Positions 1 to 10,399 of a DNA stretch of 64,000 nt are shown here, in pieces. Origin of the DNA: Laccaria trichodermophora (lineage: Eukaryota > Basidiomycota > Agaricomycetes > Agaricales > Hydnangiaceae); NCBI GenBank assembly GCA_018417955.1, contig JACTVC010000001.1, positions 2,604,001 to 2,668,000 on the forward strand, given 5' to 3'. The position numbers were made by a program, and so were the translations under genes. Within the stretch, counting starts at the first letter, position 1; each line of letters starts with the position of its first letter. The notes under the pieces were generated by a model. The model was not told the origin of the DNA. It did not search any database and was given only the letters and a program-made list of their open reading frames with translations.

Positions 1-1627
1 TGTTACGGGAAATGGGATTCGCCACGCGGGCTGGCTTTTTGTTGATTGCGGTACTTCATGGTGCCGATTATGATACTGTGAGCAAGAGATTTTTGCACTT
101 TTTCCTGTCGCTGATGATGATCATGAAGGCGGGCTTGCCAGGATGCGGCATTGTCACTGCGACTAGGCTTGCATCTACAAATTTAGCTACTGACTTGCTT
201 GCAGCTGCCGAGGTGATGACAGAAGCAGAACTCAAGGTTTATCTCAAGACGTGGCGATCCCAGTTGCGGAATACCTTGGCAAACGACCCCTCTGGCAATC
301 TCCCAAACCACTGCGCTACGTTGGCAACCAAGGTTCCCAACGATTTCCCAAATGCCCACATTGTTCACCTCTATGCTCATCCTATCACATCCTGGTCGAA
401 CGGAGGTGGTGGTCCAGACCTCGGAGATCTCTCGCCTCAGTTTCCAGATACAGAACAGCTCGCTTTTCAATGCGAGCGCCTGTTTGGATGGGGAACTACT
501 ATTGTCGAGCAGTTTGAGAGACATATTTGGCGTGGATATTGTTTTCGTGCTTTGTCTCAGGTATTTCTTTCTATTGAGCAATATCTCCGATACTGAATGC
601 CTACGATAGCTCAACAACTTTTCGGGCCAAGCTTCATTGCTGTCCCCATCATCTATCCGCCACATCCATGCGCAGGACACCCAATTCAAGTCCGACTCCG
701 CGTTTGAATGTTACTGTGTAGAAATGTGGCTCAGACCCCTCCCTGTTACTGCGCTCTATGGTGCCAGACGGGCCCTTGAAGATGAAAACGCTATCGTCAA
801 AGGTGGTGCCACCTGTACAAGCATCTCTGTCTGGGTACCCGGCCCTATCCTTCGCACTGCTGCCCCGGCTGTCATCAAAGACTTCCTTTCCGAAGCTCCA
901 TCAAGGAAAAAGAAAGCAGCTGCCCCAACAACTGTTTACGTACCAGTCCGTTTCTTCTTTTTGTGCCACATTGCTTTTATGACTCATCCTACATTTTTTA
1001 CAGATCCTACCAGCCATGAGTGATGTCACAACATTGGCTGGCACCCCTAGCACCAGTGGCCATATCCCTGGCACAACAAGTAGCCGAAAATTGCGTGTGT
1101 TAGATGACGATTCGGATCATGAACACCATCCTCCCTACAAACAACGAAAATTAAGCATGAGCCGCACTGCAGGTACCTCAAAACTTAACGGCACACTTTC
1201 GGACGAGTTTAGCGACACCTCCGTTGAATTGGATGACACTGATTGTGGCACCCATTCCGAGCGCAATACGATTGAGGTGATCAGTACCTCGAAAGGCTGT
1301 GGAACCACTCCTGAGCCTATCAACGTCACTGAGGCTGCAATTTCTGACTGCGACGAGGTCGAAATAGTCAGTGCCAGCAATTTGCAGTACACCATGGCCT
1401 CGGAGCCCATCGAGGTCAGTGACTCCGATGAGGCTGTGCATTCCGAGTGCGATGAGGTTGAAATCGTCAGTGCCTCCAATCTGCAGTGCACTACGGCCTC
1501 TGAACCCATCGAAATTAGTGACTCCGAGGATGGTCTGTACAATTCTACTGCACACAATACACGTTCTAACCCTTCTGACCTTTTTAGAGTTGGTTTTACC
1601 GCCAGGAGTCAGTGGTACATGGGTTGA
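1..1627 (+). CDS. XPG/GEN-like PIN-domain nuclease, 5'-truncated by the window edge
   Basis: The reading frame is open to base 1. Exons inferred from GT-AG junctions in phase 0 are <1-77, 129-560, 610-939 and 1004-1627. The first exons read HGADYDT then AGLPGCGI, the XPG-I/helix-hairpin part of flap endonuclease/GEN1-like Holliday junction resolvases. Multicopy 'PIN domain-like' proteins of this sort are common in Agaricomycetes. It continues through the family's FCERLFGWG region. The last exon is low-complexity and acidic, with repeated SEPIEVSDSDE-type units that resemble SUMO-interacting motifs. The N-terminal catalytic acidic residues lie upstream of the window, so activity cannot be judged. 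Expected role is structure-specific DNA cleavage in the nucleus (inference from family). Confidence 0.75.
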
Positions 1628-1854
1628 TTTAACTCAATCGGCTTCAAGCGAAGAGGAAATTTTCTAGTACCATTAAAACTACAGATAGTACAATTAGTGC
1701 TTGATGTATCTCCTCGCTAATCGTTGGGGAGCCCTGTCCAATAAATGCCAGTTGTTCCGATCAGACGAATAAATTAGATCATTGCAGGAGGTACATGTTT
1801 CAGTGAAACTCGGGCTCTGCGATTTCGCCCACTCTGCCACGTCTTCAACTCACA

Positions 1855-4170
1855 ATGCCCAAGGCATCAAAGGCACAGAAGCCCAAAAAGAAGGGTGCAG
1901 CCCATACGCAACCAAAGCTTTCTCCGATTGACTACGCACATCTTCAAAAGAAGTCTACAGAGAAGAAGAAACAATTCGGGAGGGCAGAGAATACGAACAA
2001 CAGCTATGGCGGGCAGGTGAAGCGGGGACAGGAGTTTGTTGCCCGCTTTGCAATGGAGCAGGCTGAGGCCGACAAGCAGTGGAAAGAGAATGGGGAGGAA
2101 GCCGTGTCTGGCGATGACGATGAAGGCGATAGCTGCAACAATGCCCCAGCAATGCTGGACCCCGACTTTCACAAGGCATTCGATGGGGCTCCAATAGAGT
2201 GTACCCCACTGGCGATATCGATGTTCATGACACACAAGTGTTTTACAGAAAACAGGAAGGCGTCGACGGCTATCGCAATTCACACAGCGTTCTTGCGCCA
2301 CTATGATCAGATGTAGGAATGTTTTACTTTGAACAATTCAACATATAACTCATGAGAAATAGGGCAAACGATACCTATCGAGGGCGGTGGAACTTTAACG
2401 AGATGCGCCAGAGGTGGGAGGGAAATCCTACACGCTCAGCGGAGGTGGAGGACATGCTTGAAGCTTGCAAAAATAAGGATGGCGAGGGAGAACGAAACCA
2501 TTCTCGAGCCATGTCCCTCGCAGACATGCAAGCAATCTTTGCATACTCTGAAAAGACGTGCCCAGCAAGCCTGCCTGTATCGGATCAGCAGACGCTTGCC
2601 CTTCAAGCATGCCACCTATTCTACAAAGCTTTCTCCAGTTTTTCCTGGTTGATTTGGACCAGGTGAGTTTGAGAGCAAGTTGAGGTACATGGAAAGACTT
2701 ACATTCACATTCAATCTGCAGAGTGAACGAAGCAACGAGCATTCAAGCAAAACATCTTGATTTCGCGCCGCCCCCCCGGCCAGGAAAGCCTCATTTACCA
2801 TATATAAAAATCAACCTACGAAACCGTAAGAACTGGCAAAAGAAGTCAAAGAATGGCGAGAGTGGACTCAACGGTTCGTGTTCGCTTTGTATCCATTCAA
2901 ATAGCTCTAATGAACATATTGCCAGGGCACACCTACAATGTGTACGCCCAACCAAACAACCCTGCAATTGACCTGTACACGCATATGTGGAACTGGAAAG
3001 AGTTCTATGAAACTCGTCTTCTTGGCAGAAAGCTCGAGCCCAATGACTACATATTTCCATCGCTCGGTGTAAACGGACTGGTCGCACACCCCCATGTTCC
3101 CGTCTCCTCTGATATAGTCCAGAAAAGGATAAATGAGTGGGCTGCAGCAGCAGGAATTTCTGGAGCTGGACATTTCACAACGCACTGCTTCCGCCGTGGA
3201 GGTGCCCAGTATCGGTTCATGTTCGCGCCGTTGGGTCAACGTTGGACGTTGGCCCGGATTCGCTGGTGGGGTGGATGGGCAGTTGGCGAACACGTGTGTT
3301 ATAACCTCTATGGAAAAAATTGAACTTTAATCAGCTCGGTTCTAGCGCAACACATTAATTAGGTACCTACTCGATGAACTGTACACGTATGAGGAGGACC
3401 ACAGTGATGCACTGTGTCCTGTCGATTACGAAGCTAACATGTCGCATATGGGTGAGGCTGGCGAAACACGACCGCTGTCAGCGTCAGAAGGCCTCCAACT
3501 CTTCGCAGCCCAAGCAGCAGAGCAGCGGCGGATGATGGAAGAAATGCGTGGCCTGATAAACGCAGGGCCTATCATGCCTTGCATGCATTATCCTCCTGGT
3601 ATGCCATCCGCGCCACAGAGACACTTTGTCAGCCCCAGCCCTCCGATCTTCAACCACCAAATGCCTGGGTCTCAGTCGGCAGCAATCAACCATGGGCCTG
3701 TCGCATATCCCCTCCAAAACTCCTCGTTGATGAATGCCGCATCTGCGGGTGTGGGGTTGCCAATTCCTGTTGAACCAGCTGCCGTCGTACCCGACATTAG
3801 CCGCAGGCTGGGTGCGAAAGCTTGGAAGCAGGTCGTCCGTGACTGGGAGTATCCGGACCCGGGTAGGAAGCACTTCACAGCACTGAAGGACTGGAAGCAC
3901 GAGTGGCACGCGACGAGCCGCCAAAGCCAGCTATGGGGCCAGCGCAGAACGATCGCACTGGAATTCATTCTTGAGTACGTCGTGTTCTTCTGTTCCCAGC
4001 TAAATGCACTCACCATGTATGTACTTAGATATGGGCGTGATGAAGACCTGTTCGAAAAAGCCTACCCAGACCACGAGGAGGGGATAACCGCTCTCCTGCA
4101 GGCAATTCGTGCCAAAGGGCAAGCAGAGGGGAAAATCCTTACACGCAAACGTCGCAAGGCCGTTGACTAG
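1855..4170 (+). CDS. Crypton-like tyrosine recombinase, six exons
   Basis: Spliced exons 1855-2312, 2363-2662, 2722-2873, 2926-3295, 3363-3974 and 4029-4170 give a closed 677-codon frame. Residues 150-215 form the core-binding region typical of basidiomycete Crypton-like recombinases (DTYRGRW, then KNKDGEGERNHSRAMS). The catalytic set is visible: Arg in WTRVNEA (about residue 253), HxxR in THCFRRGGAQ (H390, R393), Trp in RWWGGW (416-421) and a Tyr in YLLDELYTYEE (428-436). The family residues usually found between GWA and YLLDEL look shortened at the exon 4/5 junction, so that splice is the least certain. The C-terminus carries LGAKAWKQVVRDWEYPDPGR and a basic tail. Such enzymes cut and rejoin DNA through a 3'-phosphotyrosine and mobilise Cryptons. 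No terminal repeats were found, as expected for Cryptons, so element limits are unknown. Confidence 0.85.
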
Positions 4171-5533
4171 GACCTAAGCTACAGTCAGCACAATGGCGAT
4201 AGCATCAGGTAAGAAGAAAGTTCACTGTTTAGAACACGCAACTAGTAAACATCTTGTATCTTGATACTTTTAGTTAATGTTAATGATGTACAATACTGGT
4301 TTTGAATATAAATAGCGCCTTGAAAGAAATCGATGAACAAGCGGCAACTTCATCGCATTGCCCTTGGTACGAGTCAAAACTGGCTCCCTAGCACAATGCA
4401 CATCAGCAGAGGCTGATACCCCAGCGGGGAAAGCACGCCGCGTTTGCAAACCAGCTTAAGACCTGCCAAAGATGGCTGGAAGTCAGCAGCGACTCGCTCG
4501 CTGGCACTCAGATAAACCAAAGCGTCAGGCGAGTCAAGGAAGACACGCTCCAACCCGACTCGCGGATTGCAGACTAGTCCTCCCCCCAAAAAATGGGGGG
4601 CGCTGAGACGACAACAAAGGTGCAAAGCTGGTGCCAGGGACAAGCGACGAAGGTGCACGCCTCATAAGCTATCCTAAAGTCCCATGGACACGATGTGGAG
4701 ATTGGGTCGAAGAAACAGATGGCGGCGTGGGGGCAAGTGTAGTCTACGGCTACATCTGCCAGAGGAAATGCCATGGAAAGGAGATGCCGCAGGAGGCCAT
4801 CTCACCAGCGCTCAAAGCGCATGTGAAACCTTCAGGAGAGATTTGAGATTAGAAAGCTGGATCAAAAGAAGATCCACTCACATGTGAACGAGATGTGCGG
4901 CAGAGAACACAGAGGAAGGTCGAAGGGAGGCCCCCAGATGAGAGAGAAAGGGCCGGAATGGTGAAGAAAGGCGAGTCGTCGAGGCAGATGCGAGAGATAA
5001 CGACCTAAAAGCCCGTAGGCACGGCGAGGGCAAAGCCCTTCCCAAGGACGGCGAGAACGCGGAAAGAGGGAAAAACGCAGGCAAAGCGACACCCACGTCG
5101 ATGGCGGAGGGTGAGACGCAGAAAGCTGAGGGAGGGGAAAGGGAAAAAAAGAAGAAGGGGACGTGCCTTTTGGGAGGCCCAAAGGGTGAGGCAGGGAAGC
5201 ACGTGCCTAGATGCCATCAGCTGATAGGCGTGACCATCACAAACAGGGTCCGAGGAACGATCCTGAAAAGTCTCAGGGATTCCCTAGATGATGCTGGATC
5301 GCTCCCACGAGCCCTTTTCGGGACGAATCCGCTTAAATTCGACGACATAAGTGAGCCGACAGGGAGAAGGATCCCCAGAACTTGACTCCAAGAAGCGATA
5401 TGGGGAAGTAGACAATGCTGGACATGGACCCCTGATTAATATCTATCATAATGTCATTTCACATCCGGTACATTGCTACTCCTTAATACGCTTCCCTGTA
5501 ACATGTATATTCTCGCTACGTTAGTAGTGGGTC
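4171..5533. other. Gene-poor stretch after the recombinase
   Basis: No ORF here has recognisable protein character. The short ORFs are Pro/Ser- or Lys/Gly-rich readings of biased DNA. A small inverted repeat, CCCCCC-aaaaaat-GGGGGG, lies near 4578-4598. A copy of a dispersed repeat lies at 5428-5510. The 4330-5400 part may be old transposon sequence, but no retroviral-type or transposase motif was seen. Confidence 0.4.
5428..5510 (+). repeat. Short dispersed repeat, copy 1 (partner at 25803-25878)
   Basis: Both copies share the string from CCCTGATTAATAT through TCCGGTACATTGCTACTCC to ATGTATAT. There are about three substitutions, and an extra CTATCA-like insert in this copy. The second copy lies just downstream of the dehydrogenase gene, at the edge of the inverted duplication. 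Confidence 0.8.
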
Positions 5534-5767
5534 TTGTGGTGGTCGAAAGGGTGGGAAAGAAAACACGTGGTACTGAGACATCACATTTTTTCACACGGTC
5601 ACACGCAATCTCACTCTAGGCTAGCACAAAAAGCCTCAACCTCTAATCAACGACCAACCACCAAAGGCAAAGAGAAGGCCCCCTTGTCGGCGTCCACGTC
5701 TGGCACGGCCGATACAGATGAGTTGGCCGATGAAGACCAAATCATGGTAGATGTCGATGAAGCCTGA
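5534..5767 (+). CDS. Small ORF, possible C-terminal exon (hypothetical)
   Basis: A 77-codon ORF whose second half is hydrophilic: Lys/Ser/Thr-rich, then an acidic tail (DELADEDQIMVDVDEA). Low complexity of this sort is common at the C-termini of fungal nuclear proteins, and the start may be an upstream splice junction rather than this ATG. No homolog is recognised and it may not be expressed. Confidence 0.25.
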   Translation: MWWSKGWERKHVVLRHHIFSHGHTQSHSRLAQKASTSNQRPTTKGKEKAPLSASTSGTADTDELADEDQIMVDVDEA

Positions 5768-6180
5768 TTTTGAAGTATCTATAAAGTACCTAACATCTTT
5801 ATCGGACGAGATTTGAATTCAGAATATGTATTAAATAAGTCGAGCAAAAGGACAATTTCGTTACATACTATAGGACACGTAAATGGGTAGTAACGTCGCT
5901 GTATTACAGACTCGAACTCTTCAACAATATGGACATCATGCAGCCGAAGCAATGACAAGAAATACAATAGGGAATAACAGTTTGGATACTATAACGTTGC
6001 CCCATAAAAACTAATTTCATTTATCTATAGACCAGGAGCAGCTCTTGGATATATTTTACGAGTGCACCATAGCAGGCCATGCGGCTTGCCGCGCTGTGTT
6101 ATCAATCCAGTAGCGGCGCGTGCGCCAGTCCCCAACTCATTTATTCTTTACATAACAAAATACAAGGATGATTGTTCAAG

Positions 6181-7497
6181 TCATAGCAGTTCACCGATAT
6201 CCTTTGGGCCAGAGACTATGCTAGTATCCTCAACATCAACTGCTTCAACATCTGTTTCTGAGTCAGTCAACTGAACTTCTGGTGCTGAATCCACTGCTAG
6301 AGGTTTGGCAGGTGGGTGATCATCAATCATATGAGATTGAGTTGCATGGGCAAGCAGAATGATGGCCTGTAAGTTCAAAGAGATGACCATGTTGAGGTGT
6401 TTATGAGGAGTCCGATTGGTGATCTTGTCGTATCCGTACATTCCGACTGTGAAGATAGCAGCAATTGCTGTACCTTGCTCGATTTCTTTGTTGTCGATGA
6501 GAGGAAGGGTGTCATAGGTATTAGCATTGAAGCTATGGGTGCTGTCGTATACGGGGACTGTAAAGGTTGAGAAACAGGCAAATGCGAAAGAAATTTACGA
6601 ACTGTTTGTGTCGCAGGGAAGGATATCTATGGGAAAGAGTCCGAAAGACGAGTAAGTGAGAGTTCGTGGCCTGTTTTGGTAAAAGGAACACACTAGGAAC
6701 AGATGCGGTACAACCACCCCTAGACTTTGATGGGCTAGATGGTCCTACTCCTTTCGTTGGGGATGGGCCTCCTACAGTGTAAGAGTGAACTTGCTGAGAT
6801 GATCAAGATAGAGGGATAGGACAACACTACCTGTCTTTGCAAAGGTGCTGATAGAAACACCATTATAATAGGATCCCATGTACAGTGCTCGCTCCCGTAA
6901 GACACTACCAAGTACGGCAACCAACCGAGGGAAAATGCAATCCGAGAAATGAAGACAGATCTGATGGCTCTTGTCATTGGAAAGTAGAGTGCTGTATGCC
7001 ACGGTGCCGACACCAAAGAAACGGGTCGTCGCCTTGGATGTCTTCATTGTAATGAACTTCGACCTCAATTGAAGCATCTGTGGGTCAGCTGTTGCGAGGT
7101 TGATAACGGAATCAAGGCTAAAAATGGCTTCTATCTTCCTAAGGCACGTAACAACATCCAATGTGAAAACCGAGTTGAAGTTGATGACATTGACAGGTTG
7201 GAGGGCTCGATTGATATCCAAAGTCCACGCAGCCACTCGGCAGAGGCATTCCAATGCGTCACTAAGGGGAGTCATTAGCCAGGACGATGGCACAAGAAAA
7301 ACTGTCGTATGTACAGTTCAGTTTTCAACTTCTTCTTGTCTGAAGAGCTGTCATCGCGTGGAGCCTCTTTGCTCGCACCGCGCTTGGTGTGTACCATGCT
7401 TTCAGATGTGTCAGATTTGGGGTAACTCACAAATAACACATTGGGTGTACAACGTGGATTTCACTGGCGACTTTGCGATGGGGGCTGAGCTCGACAT
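6181..7497 (-). CDS. Hypothetical protein, multi-exon, divergent from the 7718 gene
   Basis: The start is taken at 7497 (MSSSAPIAKSPVKS) and the stop at 6181-6183. The main exon (7261-6831) encodes about 143 residues, including ALECLCRVAAWTLDINRALQ. Introns end in TAG/CAG, for example about 6830-6772 and 6598-6558. The next part is a Pro/Ser/Lys linker (GGPSPTKGVGPSSPSKSRGG). The last exon reads PVYDSTHSFNANTYDTL, DNKEIEQGTAIAAIFTVG and an acidic tail with TDSETDVEAVDVED. Splices around 6694-6557 do not close perfectly in frame as I read them, so the exon map is approximate. I do not recognise the function. It lies head-to-head with the 7718 gene, with about 220 bp between starts, which suggests a shared promoter region. 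Confidence 0.5.
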
Positions 7498-7717
7498 GAG
7501 AGAGAGAAGTATGTGTTAGTTCTGAGAATTCAAGTGTCATATGCTCACCATATAGGACCCAGGAGTGCCAATTTAATTTTCTCAGAGCTGTTCCCATTGG
7601 TCGTCGCCTTGTTTTTGTGATGTATATTGCATGGTGATGAACCTGAAGCACAAGACAGTGTTGTGCCTCGCTCGCCCCGGAACTTGAGTGGGTTGCTCGT
7701 CTCCTGTCTCTTCAGCC

Positions 7718-8932
7718 ATGAACGACATTCCCGAGGCTATTCTGGTGGAGGTGATGAGAGATAGTGAAGTTGGTATGTGTTTCCTACTACCTTGCTGCTC
7801 ATCTCTATTGCTGATACTAGAATTTAGCCAATTCCCTTGTCCGCTGGGGTGAAGTCAGAACCAGTAAACGGAAAGAGTGCCAGCTTAGCACTTACACGAG
7901 CTTCGTCAGCGTTGACAATGCCTTTTCATGGGGTGATGGAATAAAAGGCCATCATTCTCTGATCTGGCGTGACAGTGGACTGGCGGTGGAACTCGATGTC
8001 TCAGGCATCGTCGTCGATTGCTTTCTTGGTCCAGTGACCAGGGAAACTAAGTGTGTTCACATTTATACAAATTTCGCTTAGTAGATCTAACATCACCATT
8101 ACACTTGAATTACAGCCTTCCGCGTCGCTCTCCCCAGAGTCTTCTTCAGTTTGTCACAATTTCGGCTGATGACAACAAGGTCTTTGGGGATGCATGTTTG
8201 GGAATCGCCACCATTTTTGAGCACGCCGAACAACGTGGTGCGTGTAATAGCCTCTGGCGACTAGCACCAGTCACGATCGAGGATCTCACGGCTCTGAAAG
8301 CCAGTGCATGTTTTCTCACTCCTGCCCAGCACAATATTTTTGGCGATCCACCTATTCCACTCTCGAAATCAGTTGATCCACATGGGTGGCTCCAACAACA
8401 CATTTTGTCAAAGCAGTGTGTATATTCAGAAGACAACTATGTTGAGTGCTTGGAGGTCGACTATGATGGCAACAAGCAGTGAGTCACAGCATATTCGGTG
8501 AGTGTTGACTAAAAATTGATATTGCCTTCATCTAGGACTATTATAAAGAAAGTTTTGGATCCTGTCGCTGTCCGACGAGGCCAGATGGTTGAGCTCTCTG
8601 TATCTTTTGCAACTGTTGCTGCAGGGGCAGGTCGCCAGTTCCTTATTAAGCTTAATCGTGTTCTAGTAGTCAATCGCAATGGGTCGCAGGTCTGTTTCGA
8701 TTTGTTTACCCTTCACAGACCCCAACTGATAGTGATTTATCAGGTCCTGGAAAACCTTCTCGATGCGCATCACAAATTGACTATAACAACATCTGCAACG
8801 TCTATGGTTCTTGCTCCACCACGCAAGCGCTTTATTGATGATACATTGTTCATGCCAGATCATTCACCACCAAAGAAACGTCGTGAGGAGGGACTGGGAG
8901 AGGAAGGGTCTAATAGCATGGAGCAATATTAA
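7718..8932 (+). CDS. Hypothetical protein, five exons
   Basis: Exons 7718-7772, 7828-8050, 8116-8478, 8536-8689 and 8744-8932 all have GT-AG junctions and sum to exactly 328 codons, strong support for a real gene of 327 residues. The N-terminus reads MNDIPEAILVEVMRDSEV and joins ANSLVRWGEVRTSKRKECQL. The middle has no membrane helix. The C-terminus is basic and low-complexity (SPPKKRREEGLGEE), compatible with a nuclear location. No catalytic motif was recognised. Its neighbour on the other strand (6181-7497) is also an orphan, and the two may be a linked pair. Confidence 0.6.
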
Positions 8933-9298
8933 AGAATGTCCGGATTGGGTCTGAGTCTTTTTTGTAACATTTCCATTATCACAAACATTCTACAGCTATT
9001 ATATGTAAATTTATCCTGTACTATTGGACTGTGACATAATGATGAGTTGGTACTACTACACATTTGCCTAATGCTGCGTCAGTACATGGGATGTTTGGAC
9101 TCTCACATACACAGTGAGAGGTCCGAATTGAGTGCTTGGGTGCTGGAGGTGGGTGTTCAATGGATGGGTGTTTGACATAGTTTGCAGAGGGTGGTTGTGT
9201 GCCCTCGTTATCGTTCATTGATGGTGGTGCTAGGCCCTCATTGCTGTAGGTGGTGGTGATTGTAAAAACAGTCCTCATACAGTAACTTGTTTTTGAAA

Positions 9299-10150
9299 TC
9301 ATGATTGATACAGTATGTGGGTGTAAAATAATGCAGAAGGTTTTTTACCATCATGACAATGTTTCAAGTTAACAGACTCCAGCTGGCCTTCATATATCAT
9401 GTTTTGTCCTGTAACCATGCCATCATGGTACCAAACTGTTGTATTCTGCTCAATCAAACGAGCTACAAAATGCTGGCCTCCAAAGTAAATGACTCCATGG
9501 AGCTGATATAGATGAGAATTACCATCTACAAGAATAGAAATTTCAGGATCAATAATCATTTGAGCACTCAAGGCAATCTCAAATGACAGTATTTCAGGCG
9601 CTATAATCCACTCAGTCTTTTGCTTCAAGTGTGAACCACATTCTTGACATCTATGTTGTACTAAATGACTATCACACTGAATCCATTCAGTTGTAGATGA
9701 AAATTGGTCTGTTCCACTTGACACTAAAAATGATTGTAAAGGCATTGGATTAAATTGCATATTTGCAGAAGGGTGGAGGTCACACAGAATTTTAGGAACT
9801 CTGACAATTAACTCAGTCAAAAATACATCATATAGCAGTTGATGGAGTGATACAAAATTACCCCAAGCAAAGTTTTGTGGAGCTTGAGCATGAAGCTGCT
9901 GTCGCCACCCATCACGTATATCTTCTAGAGTGGCTAAACTTGCAGTTTGCAGTGAAAAACAGTTCTGAAAATAATTCAGCCATATTGACTGGGAATTTAC
10001 AAAGGATTCACACCATCTCAGAGAGTCTGACTGCCATATAGAATATATAACCATAAATACAGCATCATATCCACAGCTGTTATTGCTCCAAATGATACCT
10101 GAGCAAGGTTGTAAAGGTAGAGGAGTTGGGACCTGCATGTCAACTTGAAT
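9299..10150 (-). pseudogene. Cysteine-protease-like domain fused behind the Helitron helicase
   Basis: A Lys/Ser/Thr-rich linker follows the helicase. The last roughly 270 residues then start with GIIWSNNSCGYDAVFMVIY, a Cys box like that of ubiquitin-specific or UCH-type peptidases (N-x-C-x-x-D/N). A Cys pair (HRCQECGSH) follows, and then LHGVIYFGGQHFVARLI with a His and WYHDGM with an Asp. That is the Cys...His...Asp order expected of papain-fold deubiquitinase-like proteases. The domain is in frame with the helicase C-terminus, so it was part of the same polyprotein. The catalytic assignment is my inference from motif order. OTU-type cysteine proteases are known as additional Helitron domains, but this one looks closer to USP/C19. 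Confidence 0.6.
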
Positions 10151-10399
10151 GGATGATTTACTCTTTTTTTTTTGTATAGATTGGGCAATCAATGCATGCT
10201 TTTTGTCAAATTTCTTTTGTGTGCTTGGAGTTTGTTGGGTAGCAGAATAAATTTCATTTTTTACAGGATTTGGAGAATCAAGTGAATGTTTTTTTGTTAC
10301 TTTCTTTGGAATAGGGTTATCATCACCATCATCATTATCACAGATATAGTGTGGCTTCCCTTGAGGAAAGTTTTCTGCAGTTTCTCCTTCAGGATCAGG

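Noticed and set aside
1855..4170. Calling the recombinase gene a Starship captain
   Set aside because: Starship captains are DUF3435 proteins of Pezizomycotina. This protein has the basidiomycete Crypton-like core-binding motif, and no element boundary or cargo border was found.
4862..5182. Pro/Ser/Leu-rich minus-strand ORF
   Set aside because: Composition of a random reading of biased DNA; no splice context and no relatives recognised.
9021..9302. 93-codon minus-strand ORF (MISKTSYCMRTVF...) just past the Helitron
   Set aside because: Pro/Thr-rich with no continuity to the Helitron protein; it overlaps the candidate 3' hairpin. Treated as non-coding element end.
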